Below are positions 15,686 to 28,200 of a stretch of DNA of 64,000 nucleotides, one piece after another (the stretch's first letter is position 1; every line of letters starts with the position of its first letter). Under the pieces are notes generated by a model. It was not told the origin of the DNA and made no database searches. It was given only the letters and a program-made list of their open reading frames with translations. Made by a program: the position numbers and the translations under genes. The stretch covers positions 1 through 64,000 of the IMG/VR virus record IMGVR_UViG_3300034068_000289; one strand, written 5' to 3'. This stretch comes from a virus.

Positions 15686-16884
15686 TGCACCTCTATAGCA
15701 AATCTAAATTCTATATACCCAGAGTAAGATGTCTGCTTTACGATTGGCTTTGAATCTACATTTTTAACAACAGAGTATCCAGTCAGTCCGTATAATGGAT
15801 TAGATGTTGATTTATTATCTAAACGAAGACCGTCAAAAGATACGTAGTAGTCTGATGAAACAACGTAAACATTCTCTGAATTTTTTCTAAATACTGAGGC
15901 ATAAGCCTTTACTAAGTTTACAGAGTTCCAAGAGAATGGGGTTAGACCAGAGTTATAGAATAGTTCTTGTAGTTGTTTTGTTACAACAAAATATCTATTT
16001 GAAGAAAGATCTATAGACATATCATCCGAGTCTATCTCCATTCTTGCTGTTTGTGTTCCATCTGTTGATGCAAACTCTAGAATAATTTTAAACTTTTCTG
16101 GATCTAATCCAGTTTCATTTTTATTGACAATTGAAAAGGCAAGTTTTAATTCATCAACTGGCGAGTTTCTTGTAAGATCAATAGAGACTCCAGTGTATAT
16201 CAAACACTTTGATGTTGCTGAGGCTGATAGCCTTGTACCAGTCTTTGTTATTGTTGCTGAATCTCCCCGCACCAAAACCGTTTCATTTAAAAATCTAGAT
16301 CTTTCATTTCTTGCAATTCTAACGCTTGAGTTGAAAATAGTATTCTCTGCACTTGTTTTTATGACTGGACACTCAACAAGTGCTCCATTTGTGCCAACAT
16401 TATAAGAACCTAAAATATTATTTGTTACAGCAGTTGTGGCTGTGTTTGTACTAAGTGGATCTAGAATTTGTGGAATTTCCGTAATCAGCCCAGAGCCAGT
16501 TCCTGGGGTATACAGTTTCCAATTTTCATTATTAGAAAATGAAAATAAAGACTTGCTGTCATAGGCTCCGTTTGCAGTGTTTGATCCAACAGAGAAAACT
16601 CCAACTTCTGATATCTCGTATCGTGGAGTAGAGTCTAGTTCTGCAGTAAATACAATCTTAGAGACACCATTCTCTTTTACATATCCTCTTGATGTAATTG
16701 GAACTCTTTGCATTTCAAAGTCAAGGCTAGTTTTATTGCTCATATTAGAGACCTCTTGATTTGTAAATGCGTGACCCGAATCAACTGGTCTTGGTCCACA
16801 GCCTATAGCAATATATGAGGCATAGGCTGGTGCCTGCCCTATAAGGTATTTTGCTAGTATGCTTTTGCCTGTGTTAGTTATCAT
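15682..16884 (-). CDS. Minor tail protein
   Basis: A 400-residue beta-rich protein beginning MITNTGKSILAKYLIGQ. The opening (TGKSILAKYLIGQAPAYASYIAIG) is the kind seen in tail-tip proteins carrying a small alpha-helical cap before a beta domain, and the rest alternates short strands and polar loops. It forms ATGA overlap with the following FN3-like gene and starts 2 bases after the 163-residue gene. A position in the baseplate or adsorption apparatus is inferred from the gene order after tape measure and tail hub. Confidence 0.5.
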   Translation of the reverse strand: MITNTGKSILAKYLIGQAPAYASYIAIGCGPRPVDSGHAFTNQEVSNMSNKTSLDFEMQRVPITSRGYVKENGVSKIVFTAELDSTPRYEISEVGVFSVGSNTANGAYDSKSLFSFSNNENWKLYTPGTGSGLITEIPQILDPLSTNTATTAVTNNILGSYNVGTNGALVECPVIKTSAENTIFNSSVRIARNERSRFLNETVLVRGDSATITKTGTRLSASATSKCLIYTGVSIDLTRNSPVDELKLAFSIVNKNETGLDPEKFKIILEFASTDGTQTARMEIDSDDMSIDLSSNRYFVVTKQLQELFYNSGLTPFSWNSVNLVKAYASVFRKNSENVYVVSSDYYVSFDGLRLDNKSTSNPLYGLTGYSVVKNVDSKPIVKQTSYSGYIEFRFAIEVQ

Positions 16885-16886
16885 AT

Positions 16887-17378
16887 TTATCCCGCCCCAT
16901 ATATTGTAGCATTATACTTGGTCCCATTTACCTGAATTTCAACACGTACATTTTCGTCACTACCCAAATTGACAACATTGATGACTAGGTCTCCCGTAGC
17001 GCTATCAATATAGACAATGGCCCCATCTGGACCATTTCCGTTTTCTGGAACGTATTTTTCAAACTTTAAGGGGAAAGCATCAAATGTTGATTGAATTGTT
17101 CCTTGCATCGCAATCAGGTTTAGTGGGTTGTACTGAAAGAATATGCTACTTAAGTTCCTGATTGGAGAGTACAGGATATCTTGTCCATTTACCATGTCTG
17201 ATCTTGATAGGCTTAGTAACTCTATCCCACCGATATCTTCAAATATTAGATCACTCATTACCTCAATTGGCATTGGGGCAGTGCCAAAAAGAACTAGGTC
17301 TGGCGTTGGTATCTTGACAGCACTTTGAGATGCTGCGCTGCTGGATGCAGGTGTAGTTGGTGTTGCTTCTACTGCCAT
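16887..17378 (-). CDS. Minor tail protein
   Basis: A 163-residue protein with an Ala/Ser/Thr/Pro-rich leader (residues 1-22) and a beta-rich body (SIFFQYNPLNLIAMQG, then VRIEVQVNG-type strands). It lies 2 bases after the end of the large tail-hub gene and 2 bases before the next tail gene, so it is part of the tail-tip operon. The N-terminal linker suggests a flexible attachment. No family is recognised. Confidence 0.45.
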   Translation of the reverse strand: MAVEATPTTPASSSAASQSAVKIPTPDLVLFGTAPMPIEVMSDLIFEDIGGIELLSLSRSDMVNGQDILYSPIRNLSSIFFQYNPLNLIAMQGTIQSTFDAFPLKFEKYVPENGNGPDGAIVYIDSATGDLVINVVNLGSDENVRVEIQVNGTKYNATIYGAG

Positions 17379-17379
17379 T

Positions 17380-20300
17380 TTATATTTCCCCCAAGTATAC
17401 TGTCATGTCTGGACCTGATACAGATCTAGTGTAGTCTATGCTATATACAACGTATCTTTTATTTTTTGAGTCTAAGACATCAATATCGTTATCTAAGTAA
17501 TCGATCTTTACAATATCTCCTAGTTGCATTGTTGGTAATGAAAAGATCTTAAGTCCAATAGAGTTTCTGGGCTTCATAATTCTTTGCGTTAGCCAAGACA
17601 TAAGAGAGTTTGCTTCGTCTGAAGATTGAACATATGGAACATCTAAAGAAAAATCTTTATTACCATGAAGCATTCTGCTTAACTTGATTCCTTCATATTG
17701 CTTCTTTACTTTAAACGGAGATGACACAAGACTTGAGCCAGTAAACTGTGGATCAGAAAAATCACTGCCCTTATTAAAAAATTCATCGACTGTCAACTTG
17801 TTAGCACTTTGCTGCGTAAAGGTTACGCCCTGTATTCTTAAATAATTTCCACTTGATGAGTCCAAACTGATTGCGGTATCTGTTGCATTAAATACCATAA
17901 ACTCTGCCCCATATGACCCAGCCCTAAATCCAGATACTGAATATGTTTTTAGTGAGTTAAAAGTTGGAGATAGTTTTGCGTATAGCGCTGGATAGGCCTT
18001 GTCATACTTAACATTAAATGTTGCACACTCTCTCATAATTGTTCCAAACTCTTCAAAATATATATTATACTTTGGTGGCTGTGATGGATCAATGCCTGAA
18101 AGGTATGTGTTTTGAATCATACCGCTTAGAGCATATTTTTTAAATGATTCATGAACATCTACAGAGTCGTCTCCATATACAGACTGAACTGGTGTTTCAA
18201 GAATGTTGGAAGTGTTTTGACTATAGTTTGTTGTTAACGCATATATATTTTCAAACATTATCTTTGATGAACCACGGGTAAATAAAGCCATGTTGTTGTA
18301 TGTTGGTAGTGGAGATGCATCATCAACAGTCTTTATTAGTACTCCGTTTATGTATAGGTAGAATCTTCTAATATTGCCAATATCAATATATTCGACTGCA
18401 AGATCATAGACTGTTGGGTTTTGTTCAGATGCCATTCTGTATTGGCCAGTAAACAATCCATTGTCTACAATTATGCTGCCCAAGCCTTCCCAAAGTTTGA
18501 TCGGAACCGCTTTGTTGCTAGAAGAATCTTTTTTTATCTTATAAAACATAATGTTGTTTACATTTGCTTTTGAATTAGAACTGATATTGTTTGATCCTAG
18601 TGCTATGATTTCAAAATAATATCCTACATTAGTTTCTGGGTTTAGCAAAACTGCAAGCCCTCCAGATCCTCCTGACACATTGATATTTTTATCTGGTGTA
18701 GTTCCTGGAACAACGTAGTATGTTGTATTTCCAACTGCTGACTGTGAGTTAGATAGACCGCTTTCAACCTTTCCAATAATTCTCATTCTTGTTCCAAAGT
18801 GTTTGAACTTATCTGTTAGTGGTTTTTTAACATAAGATAAAAAGTTAATTGGTGATTCTTGTGCAGAAAAACTTGGGCCAGATAGGACAAAAGCAGAAGA
18901 CTGAACAGTTCCAGTCTGAGTTGCTCGTATTGAGTTGATTGTTTTTTCATCTACAAATGTTGTTGATAAGAAGTTTTTAATTATATTAGTTCTTCCACTT
19001 TTCTGAGCAGTGGCAGAGTTAACTCCTGCTGCTGCAATTACTCCCGTTGCTGTTCCATAATTAGTTTTAAATAGATAGTCTGAATTCATGTCGCAACCTC
19101 TTACGTTGCTACTATTTAGCCAATGATCTGATATGGCTGCTTTATGCGAAACGACCTCAGTTCCAAACTGTCCACGTCCATGTTCTTCAACTTCGCCATT
19201 CTGTAATCTAAGAACACCCTGAAAAGTTTCATATTTTGGAATAGAGTAAATCCTTACTCTTCCTGTTGGATAAAGTTTTCCATTAAATGATATTTTAGAA
19301 AAGTAATTAGCGTATTCTTGTGTGCTAGATATCCAAACATTTCCTTGTCCCGATATGCTGTACTCTACAGCATCATACTTAATGATTTCTCCATTAGAGT
19401 AAAAATATCCATTGTACCTAGATATCCAGTAAACCCCTTCTCCAAAGTCAATAACATTATCAACAACTATATTATTTTTTACATACGGAACGGTGGCGGA
19501 CAGGTTTGAATTTAAAGGTATTGCGCTAAGTGTATAGTCTGACTGGTTTGTTATTTGACCAGTAGATGTTTTTGTATTTTCTGTTCCAGTTACTTCCCAC
19601 AAAAGAACGGGCTTGTATATCCACGTTTTATCAGAATCAATTAGGCTTGCCTGCTTAATTGAGCCGTAGGTTTTTTGTATTGATCTTGTCTCGTAATTAA
19701 GAGATCCGTTATTATAAACTAAATTATTCTTTGAAGATACATCAATGATGTTTAGGTCTTTTGATAAAGTAAAATCAGAAACTCTTTCTGTTTCTGTTGG
19801 CATCATATAAGATTTACTCATACAGATAAAATTATTGTATTCATCAAAAAACATTGCTGTCTGTGTAGATCTTGCAAGATCTTGTAAAATTTCTGCAATA
19901 TTTTTATCTGGTGGAATAAAGAAGAATGGGATTATGAGATCTACCTCTCCAGGAACTCTCTTGAATGCATAGTTTGAAAATCCAATGGCGTCTAGTAAAA
20001 ATGATACTGCAGAACTAAGGCTGGCATCCCTAAATAGTGTTTGTGGCGCAGTGAGTGATTCAAAGTAAAAGAATAGGTCTCTAAGTTCTACAGTAAGTTT
20101 CTTGTTAGCAATTTCATATTTTGGGAAACCTTCACAATACATTGTCTTAATTGGCACCATGTAATCATAGCCATTCAAATTTACAGTTACATCATAAATC
20201 TTAAATTGTATATGGTTGGTAATATATTTAGAAATAATGCTGCTTGTATTGTTAGCACTAAAAGCATCATCAAAATCAAATAAGGCCAGTGTGCCTGTTG

Positions 20301-21600
20301 AGGCTAACAGTTGACCAACTGGCAATCCACTTGACCCTAAATCTGAGGCACTCTTCTTTAAGTTTAGAGTAGTAACCTTGTCTGAAACATTTACAGATAG
20401 TCTTGGAGATAATTCAATAAGATCTAGTGTTGCTCCAACTTTATTCATTGTTTGTGCAACAATCCTTAGTCCACCAATGTAGTCAAACTCACGGTACTTA
20501 TATCCGCTATTTGTTGTGGTTGTAAATTTGATTGGAGAAGTAGTATCTGTAACAAAGTTTGTAAGCCTATCAACAGAGTCTTCCTCTAGGTACCAACCAT
20601 ACTCTGGAACAAATGTCTCTCTGTTTCCATTAATAAATATAACGTAATAGCCAATATCAGTATCTGACTGCTTTATAAAATAAGAATATCCATTTACTGA
20701 CTCGTCTGGCAAGAAGTCTTCAGAGGTATACGTTTCTGCATAAATAAAGATATCTCTATATTTCTTAGGTATCTTTAATCCATAGGCTAACTCAACGTAA
20801 CCGTCTGTCTTTATTACTGGGGTTCCGTCTTGTCTTAAAGATGTTTCTGTAAATGATACTAGGTCTATCCAGGTATTATTTTTTAGCCCCTGAATTTTCC
20901 ACCTCAGTGGAACGCTTTTATTAGCATCACCGTATAATGGATCAGAATATGTTCCTGTTGAATTTGAAAATGGCCCAAGGTCAACGTTGCCAGAGTGCGT
21001 TTGTAATTTAACGACTACACGGTTTGCTGGAACCTCTTCTTCATAAACAATATATGGTGCTGAATCATTAATTGCATACTGTCCACCAGATGACAGAAAA
21101 GAAATTCCGTGCTCAGCATTTCCTTCGGTCCTTAAAGAAGTCCAGTATTTGAATTTATCATTTTTATCAGGCATATAATATCTTGGTCTACGTGCCATGT
21201 TTATATTTTGGCTATGAAGATATCTCCCAGGTAGGTATGACGCTTTGTTAATCCCAGATCGTGGCCTAAACTGTTGGAAGCAAGACTCTAAAGAGTAGAT
21301 CATTTTTAATTTATCTTTTGCTCTTGTTAGTGTAGTTGGAAGATTGTTATCCGTGTACCCACCATCAACAGTTATGTCTGAATCTGTTGCGCCTGTATAA
21401 TGATTGCCAGCGTCGTTAATGTCAAAAGAAGATACAATGTTGTTATATGTAGATGTTTGATCAGTTGGTCTGTATCTGTAGTTTCCTATTTGCTTAATGT
21501 TTGTTGGAATGTTAAGGTTCCACTCTGCAATAACTAAAGAGTTTGTTTGAACTACAGAAGAAGACAGTAGATGCTGGTTTAGTTCTGCATTGTTAAACAT
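17380..21600 (-). CDS. Large tail-hub/minor tail protein with a lectin-like insertion
   Basis: A 1406-residue protein. The C-terminal 110 residues (LGDIVKIDYL, YVVYSIDYTRS, MTVYLGEI) match the end of gp27/Tal-type tail-hub proteins. A region near residues 960-1130 with FYLYINGVLIKTVDD has the strand pattern of LamG/concanavalin A-like lectins, so the hub may bind glycans. The start at 21600 is chosen for its TAATG overlap with the preceding gene; a reading from 21633 adds 11 residues. It follows the tape measure and distal-tail-like genes, the usual order. Hub and lectin roles are inferred from these segments. Confidence 0.6.
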   Translation of the reverse strand: MFNNAELNQHLLSSSVVQTNSLVIAEWNLNIPTNIKQIGNYRYRPTDQTSTYNNIVSSFDINDAGNHYTGATDSDITVDGGYTDNNLPTTLTRAKDKLKMIYSLESCFQQFRPRSGINKASYLPGRYLHSQNINMARRPRYYMPDKNDKFKYWTSLRTEGNAEHGISFLSSGGQYAINDSAPYIVYEEEVPANRVVVKLQTHSGNVDLGPFSNSTGTYSDPLYGDANKSVPLRWKIQGLKNNTWIDLVSFTETSLRQDGTPVIKTDGYVELAYGLKIPKKYRDIFIYAETYTSEDFLPDESVNGYSYFIKQSDTDIGYYVIFINGNRETFVPEYGWYLEEDSVDRLTNFVTDTTSPIKFTTTTNSGYKYREFDYIGGLRIVAQTMNKVGATLDLIELSPRLSVNVSDKVTTLNLKKSASDLGSSGLPVGQLLASTGTLALFDFDDAFSANNTSSIISKYITNHIQFKIYDVTVNLNGYDYMVPIKTMYCEGFPKYEIANKKLTVELRDLFFYFESLTAPQTLFRDASLSSAVSFLLDAIGFSNYAFKRVPGEVDLIIPFFFIPPDKNIAEILQDLARSTQTAMFFDEYNNFICMSKSYMMPTETERVSDFTLSKDLNIIDVSSKNNLVYNNGSLNYETRSIQKTYGSIKQASLIDSDKTWIYKPVLLWEVTGTENTKTSTGQITNQSDYTLSAIPLNSNLSATVPYVKNNIVVDNVIDFGEGVYWISRYNGYFYSNGEIIKYDAVEYSISGQGNVWISSTQEYANYFSKISFNGKLYPTGRVRIYSIPKYETFQGVLRLQNGEVEEHGRGQFGTEVVSHKAAISDHWLNSSNVRGCDMNSDYLFKTNYGTATGVIAAAGVNSATAQKSGRTNIIKNFLSTTFVDEKTINSIRATQTGTVQSSAFVLSGPSFSAQESPINFLSYVKKPLTDKFKHFGTRMRIIGKVESGLSNSQSAVGNTTYYVVPGTTPDKNINVSGGSGGLAVLLNPETNVGYYFEIIALGSNNISSNSKANVNNIMFYKIKKDSSSNKAVPIKLWEGLGSIIVDNGLFTGQYRMASEQNPTVYDLAVEYIDIGNIRRFYLYINGVLIKTVDDASPLPTYNNMALFTRGSSKIMFENIYALTTNYSQNTSNILETPVQSVYGDDSVDVHESFKKYALSGMIQNTYLSGIDPSQPPKYNIYFEEFGTIMRECATFNVKYDKAYPALYAKLSPTFNSLKTYSVSGFRAGSYGAEFMVFNATDTAISLDSSSGNYLRIQGVTFTQQSANKLTVDEFFNKGSDFSDPQFTGSSLVSSPFKVKKQYEGIKLSRMLHGNKDFSLDVPYVQSSDEANSLMSWLTQRIMKPRNSIGLKIFSLPTMQLGDIVKIDYLDNDIDVLDSKNKRYVVYSIDYTRSVSGPDMTVYLGEI

Positions 21601-22220
21601 TACGCCTCTTCCAGGGTTACCGTAATATCCCAAAAATCATGTAGTGTTTGTCCACGTTTTCCAACCTTATAATTAAAGTTTGAGATATACACTTCAACGA
21701 TATCGTTGTATTGCTGCAAGTGCATTTTAGCCTCTGAGTCAGATCCAAACGTATTGTATTTGTCGTAAGACAAAAACATCCAAAAAGAACCTTTATGGTT
21801 TTCATACCAGTCTAACAGTTCTACTCCACCTGCTCCACCATCTACAGTAAACCCAATGCCAGCGCTAGTCTTTTTTCCCATTACGGAAAACTCTGGGGCA
21901 TCTGAAAATGCTCTTGATGGAAGTCCTGTCCACGAGACAGTAAACTTATTCTTGTCTGCAATATGATAAGATCTTGATTTACCATTTACAGTTCTTTCAC
22001 GCTTCTCAATTCTTTCTGTTGATATATCAATAGGGGCTCTTCCGTGATCTGATAGCACAATGAATTGATTGACTAAGGTATCTGTTGTTGCTGTTGCACC
22101 CTTTTCTAATCCGTTTGGCACGTACAGTCCATTGTCTAACTTCCCCGAATTTTCAGACCAAAGCAACGCTTGGGGCCTTCCCCACTTTTTGCGTCCTGAC
22201 ATATACGATGCGGTTGCCAT
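21600..22220 (-). CDS. Distal tail/minor tail protein
   Basis: A 206-residue protein with an N-terminal basic segment (GRKKWGRPQALLWSENSGKL) and a beta-rich body with GKSRSYHIADKNKFTVSW and a C-terminal strand VEVYISNFNYKVGKR. Between tape measure and tail hub the usual product is the distal tail (Dit) ring protein, which this could be by position and size, although a Dit signature is not visible. It is joined to the tape measure gene by a TAATG junction at 22220 and to the hub gene by TAATG at 21600. Confidence 0.5.
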   Translation of the reverse strand: MATASYMSGRKKWGRPQALLWSENSGKLDNGLYVPNGLEKGATATTDTLVNQFIVLSDHGRAPIDISTERIEKRERTVNGKSRSYHIADKNKFTVSWTGLPSRAFSDAPEFSVMGKKTSAGIGFTVDGGAGGVELLDWYENHKGSFWMFLSYDKYNTFGSDSEAKMHLQQYNDIVEVYISNFNYKVGKRGQTLHDFWDITVTLEEA

Positions 22221-25200
22221 TATAGTCTGTTGCTCCTAATTCGTTGATTGTCTACTTGCCTAATTTGTTCAATGATTGTCTGGGCTATATCGTTTGGATT
22301 TGCATCAGACTTAACATTAACGCTTAGGTTATAATTATACACTGAGCCAAGGTCTGTATTGCCAGTATTTATAGACCTAAGTTTATCTACTCCAAAGTTA
22401 TCTACCGCAAACTTACTTACAACAAACTCTCCAGGACTTAACATTGCAGGAATTGTATCAGTTCCAATTGGAATCATATTAAATCCACCCTGTGCAAAGT
22501 ATCTTGGAACCATTCCGCCCGAAGCCATAGCATATGGAGCCCACTTTCCTCCTGCTGTCTTGCTTGTATTTGCACTTCCTGTATTTGAGTCTGCAGTTCC
22601 TCCATCTGACTTACCACCAGTCTTTGCAGCAACTGCAACAGTTGTTACATAGTTGGTGATATAGTTTGTAATATTGTGAATTTCGTCATACACATGCTTT
22701 GTGTATAGACTCTTAGGAATCTTATTCATAGTGTCAAGAACTGAAGCCCAACTATTTTTATTGCTTAGCGCTGAATCTGCTGCTGCCTCCATAGCAACTG
22801 CATAGGCTTCGGATAGTGGCTCGCCTTCTTCCATCTTTGCAACTATCTCTTCCCACATTTCAAGTGTGTGCCCAGAACTATCATCTAAAGCCATGATCTG
22901 ATCTACAACTGCTTGAGCAGATATTTCCTCTAAAGCAAGTTGTGCATCCTGTTGCATTAATGTATCAAGAATAGTTTTTTGATCAGCAAGTTGAGTTTGT
23001 ATTGTTGCGTTTATTGTATCAAAGTCAGATTGTAGTTTTTCGGCTGCTGCGACTTGGGCTTCTTGATATACGACTATCTGAGCCTGCGCTTCTTCTATTG
23101 CCTTCTCTGCAGCAAGCCTTGCTGGATCTGTTTCTAACTTGAAGAGTTCTTGAGAAATTTGGTACTGTCTTTCTTGTAACTGCTCTTGACTTTGTCCAGA
23201 ATCATTTTTTAGATTTTTTATCTCATTGTTGCGTGACTGATCCATTGCAGATGAAACTCCGCCTGCGTAATTGGACGCATCTGCTGCTCTCATATCCTGA
23301 GCAGCCTTTGCTGCTGCTGCTATATCTCCAGATGACAATGCGTCTGCTAAGCCCAACTGTTGCTGTTGTTGGCGAATAATATTTTCATTAATACGCTGTA
23401 CGTTTGCAAGGGCTTCGGCTTGAGCGTCATACTTCTTATTAATCTCATCAGCAGAGTGAGCCATAATCGATAAGTCGTTTGAAATTTTATTAGACTCGAC
23501 ACCAAGAGCCTTTGCTGGATCTTCAAAATTCTTCTTAATGAAATCTTGCTTTGTTTTAATGATTGACTCTTGTGACTTAATTAGACTTTCATACTTTTTA
23601 GCGTTTGTCTCTAAGTCTTTAGAAAGTTTATTTTGGGCAGTTGTAAGTTGTGATTCAAGGGCTGTAGTCTTTGCTGTTGCAACGCCAATTGCTTGTGCTA
23701 GTGATGCACGTTGCTTTTGAATACTTGCCAATGACTTGCCCATCATTCCTGCAGATGGGTCTACACCATTCTTTACCGCTGCCTGGTATCCTGCTTCTCC
23801 AACATTCCAAGAAGCCTTTCCACCAAGAGCAGTGTTGTCTGATGTCTGAGCCTTGCGTAATTCGTTTATTGACATGTTAGAGTATGCAGTTTTTCTAACA
23901 TTCATAATCTTTTGTGCAGCCTCAAGACCCTTTGTAGCCTTGCCCTTTAAATCAGAATTTGCATATTCAAGTGCAATCTTAATTGTTGAATTTGCTTGAA
24001 CTGCCTCTAAGCCCTTCGCAATGGCCTCAACTTGCTCCTTGGCTTTTTCTGCATCTGTTCCATAAGTTTCCATTGCTGCGATGGCGCCTGCAAGAGATTT
24101 TGGATCTGAGATTAATGAGTTTAATGCCTTTGGAGACATGGCTGGGCCATTCTTAGCAAAGAATTCTAGTACTGCTGGAATCTTTGTATTATTACTTTGT
24201 TCTTCAATAGCAGTCTTTCCAACATTAATTAATTCATTAATCTTTTCTCGTGCAACTCTTTGCTTTTCTAGTGCAATGTTTGTTGCTAACTCTTTGTCTG
24301 TAATCTTGCCTGTGGCAATAACTGTTGTCATTGCTTCATCTGAAAGTACCTGCTGAATTTCAGAGTTAGACATTCCAAGCGCAGCCAACTTCTTTGTTAC
24401 AATTTCTTGTTCATTTAAATTCTTAAGAACTGCTTTTTGTGCAACAATAAAATCTCCAGTAATTGCTTTATTAAGTCCAGCCTCTACCTGTTGTGCATTC
24501 TTGCTAAATACAACATCTCCAACTTTTCCATCCTTAATGACCTTACCAGTAAATGGATCAATAGCCTTGCCTTTATTTTTCCCAGTTCCAGCCTTGGCGG
24601 TACGCATAAACTTTGCTTGCTCTTTTGGATCAAGACCCATAATGAAGTCCATGTACTGAGAGTTCTTGCCCTTATCCTGCATTTGTTCTTTAATGCCCTT
24701 GTATGCATCTCCAATCCCGCCCTTCTTTGCTGCTAGAAGTGCTTTATTTAAAGCCTTAATTCCACCCTCTGCATTTATAGATGCAAGGCGAACCTCTTTA
24801 AGTCTCTTTAGTAAATCTGCATATGGGTCTGCTGGCTTTGTGCCTGATCCAGTGTCTGTAGTCTTGCCTGCTGCCTTTGATGCAACAACTGGATCTACTC
24901 CATATTTTGCTACGACCATTGCGTTTGCAGTCTTTGCTGCTGCTGCTGGATCATTAAGTGTTCCCGATGTAAGGGTATTAAATTTTGTAGTATAGGCTGT
25001 TGTATATTCTTTTGAACCTTTTGCTCCAAAGCCAAGTGCTTCTTGTTCTGCAAGTTTTGCAGCCCATGCTCTGCGAGCATCTTCGTTTTCAAAACTAATT
25101 AGAGTATTGTGTAATGCTGTATAGGTCTGTATTGCTTCTTTTTGAACTGGATCTTTAAGATTACTAAAGTATGTCCAGTTATCAATAATTCCCTGCATAT

Positions 25201-28200
25201 TTGTACCAGTGTCTTTGCCAAAATCAATAATGGCTTGCTTTTCAATTGGACTCTTCATTGCTTCAATTAGATCAAGTTTTGCAGCAAGTTTTTCTAATCC
25301 TGGAAGACCTACTGTATCAATGTAGGCACTCATGTCTATTTCTAATCCATCTGATGCGCTAAGAAGTGCCAAAGCCTTACCAACTCTATCAAACTCTGCT
25401 GGACTCTTTCTGACCATATTAACAACAATGTTTTGTGCTGTTGTCTTGTTTTTCATTCCAGAAAGAAGTGATGTTAGTTCTGCTACCTTTGTAGCACCTT
25501 GTTTTTTAATTCCCACATTTAAAGCAACATCCATACTTGCAAGGTTGCCATTAAATATCTTCATCATTGTTTCCACTTGTTGAGGATTCATTTGACCAGA
25601 AGCCATAAGCATTTGAATCTTTCCTTCAAACACCCTTCCTGCTGCAACGCTTCCAAATGATTTGTCTTCATCGGCACGTGCGCCAAGATTAAGAACTCTT
25701 TGTGCAGATGCCTCATATGCTGTTCCTTTGTACTTAGCCTTTACATCAGCCTTGCTAGCATCAAAGAATGCATCTTCTTTTGCAGTGCCTGTATAATCTC
25801 CAATTATTTCATCTCTTAAATATCCTTCTTGTCTTAATACCTGGGCAGCAACAAGCCTGTTCATCTTTTCCATTCCAGCAATCTGCTGATCTTGAACTGC
25901 CTTAATCTGATTATCTAATTCTAATTGTCTTTCTTTGTTGGTTGTTGCAGCACGTTGTGCTGTCAAAGACTTTACCTGGTCTTCATAGTATCTTGCCATT
26001 CCGTCGGCTTGCATCTGTGCCATTTCAATCGCATTAGCACCAGAGGCAGCAAGTTGTGCTGCTTCAGTTCTACCGCTATTGCCTTTTGCTAAAGCCTCAT
26101 TTAGTCCTTGGACTACCTGGTCTGATCTTCCTCCAGCAACTACTGCAAGTCTTGTTCTTACTGTTAATGGATCTCTTGTTAAGTCTTCTCCATTTGCACC
26201 GATAAGATTTCTTAGTTGTCCATCAACCTTCATAGATATGCTAGAGTCTTTTAGGTTAACTCCAAGTTGGTAGGCTGTTTGACTTGCAAGGTCTGCGCTC
26301 ATAGTTCCATCAGCAACTGCTGCTGCTAATTGCATTGCAAACTGCTGGGCTGCTACTTCAGAACCATTCTCATTTGCGTTCTTTGTGTATGTTGCTGTCA
26401 ACTCTTTACCAGTTGCGGACCCCATAAACTTCTCGCCTTCCATGGTTCCCTTACGTGCTGCCTCATTATATCCAGAAAGAAGTCCATCGCCTCTTCTCTT
26501 GTTCATAATTTCAGATGCACCAACAAGACCAGTTTCTTGGCCAATCTTTTTCATTAGATCAGATGTAGCAGATGTTGCTGTTACAAATTTTGCAGTTGCT
26601 ATTGCTGCGCCTTCAAAATGTTTATTAAGTAAGTATGCTCCGCCACCAACGGCTGCAAGACCTGCAACAGCCCAACCTACTGGACCCATTCCTGCTAGTG
26701 CTGGGGCAATAGATGCAACTGTAGATGCTGCTCCAAGTGCTCCTGTTACTGCTGGTGGTGCCCCCATGGTGCCTGCGACCATAGTAGCCATTCCTAGGCC
26801 TCCAGCAGCCTTGCCAGAGAACTTTCCAACCTTTTCTCTACGCATGCCACGCTTCATCTTATTGTATGTCTTCTTGTCCATTGGGTCGCCTGTACCTGGA
26901 TCAATAAATACTTTTCCATCTTCACGAGCATATCCAGAGGCTTCTTTGAGCGCTTGTTCTTTTGTAAGTCTGTTATCAAGATTTTGTGACTGTGAAGCAG
27001 AAGAACTAATCTTTGCACGAAGTGCAGCAAGTTCTCTTTCTTTCTCTGCAAGAATTTCACGATCTTTCTTTGAAATTTGATCTGCAAGCATAGAAGATGT
27101 TTGCTGTGCATTTGCTGTTTGATCTGCTGCATTTGCAATTTGTTGTGAACTATTTGCTGTTGCTTCAGCAAGATCTGACGCTGTTACTATGTTATCTTGA
27201 TGTCTTCTCTGTGCCTCTAGTGAATCCCCAGTTGCCTTAGATAGTTTATCTACCTCTAGTGTTAGCGTTGCAGATGATTTATCAATTCTGTCAGAACTGG
27301 ATCCAGAGGATATTGAACCCTTACCTGATCTTCTTCTCCTATCAAGAGATTTAAGAACCTGTCTTTGGTCTCTCATATCTGGGGTATCTATATCATCATA
27401 AAATTCTTTATTATCAGTGTCAATCTTGGCAGCATTCTTTAGTTTATCTGACTGTGCTGATACATCCTTAGTTTTTGATGCTAGCCCTTGACTTAGTCCA
27501 TCTCCAATATCTTGTCCAAGTTTTTTAGTTCTCTTTGATGGCGATGCTGTCTTTGCAATCTCTTTTTCTGCTCTTGTCAAATCTTTATCTAATGCATCGC
27601 TAATTTCTGTTGAAGCCTTTACAAATTCTGGATTTCTTTTCCTGTATGGCTTTACACTTGATGAAGCACCAAGTTCTGATCTTAGGGCTGTTTCTTTGGC
27701 TGCTAAAGATATTCTTTGACCTTCTGAGCCACGATTCTCTGCACCGCCAAAAGTACCAACAACTGAAGTTGATTTGGCATCAGCAATTGCCTGCTTCATC
27801 ATTCCACTGACGGAATCCCCAAGTTGAGATTGTGCTTGCTCTACTGCTGCGTAAAATTCTGGATCATTAACAAACTCTGTTGGAATCTTTGAAACTTCGC
27901 TTGAAATTCTGCCTGCAAACACCTGCATATCTGCATGCATTTGAGATGCAATTGCAGGATCATTAAGTGCTTCTTGCAATGACATCCCCATAGACCTTGC
28001 ATACTGATCATACATCGGGGCCATTGTAATTGACATATCTTCGCCACTAAACCTAGAGGCAAGATCTGTAGGAGACATCTGTCCCTTATTTGCTTTTTCT
28101 GGAAGCATGAATCCAAAATTGCTAAACTGTCTAACATATCCATTTGGATCTCCTGCTCTAGCAGCATCTGCTGAAGACTGTAGGTGCTTTCCAACTCCAG

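Noticed and set aside
26385-27080. Plus-strand 231-residue reading in the tape measure
   Set aside because: Antisense shadow of the tape measure; no promoter or ribosome site and no domain.
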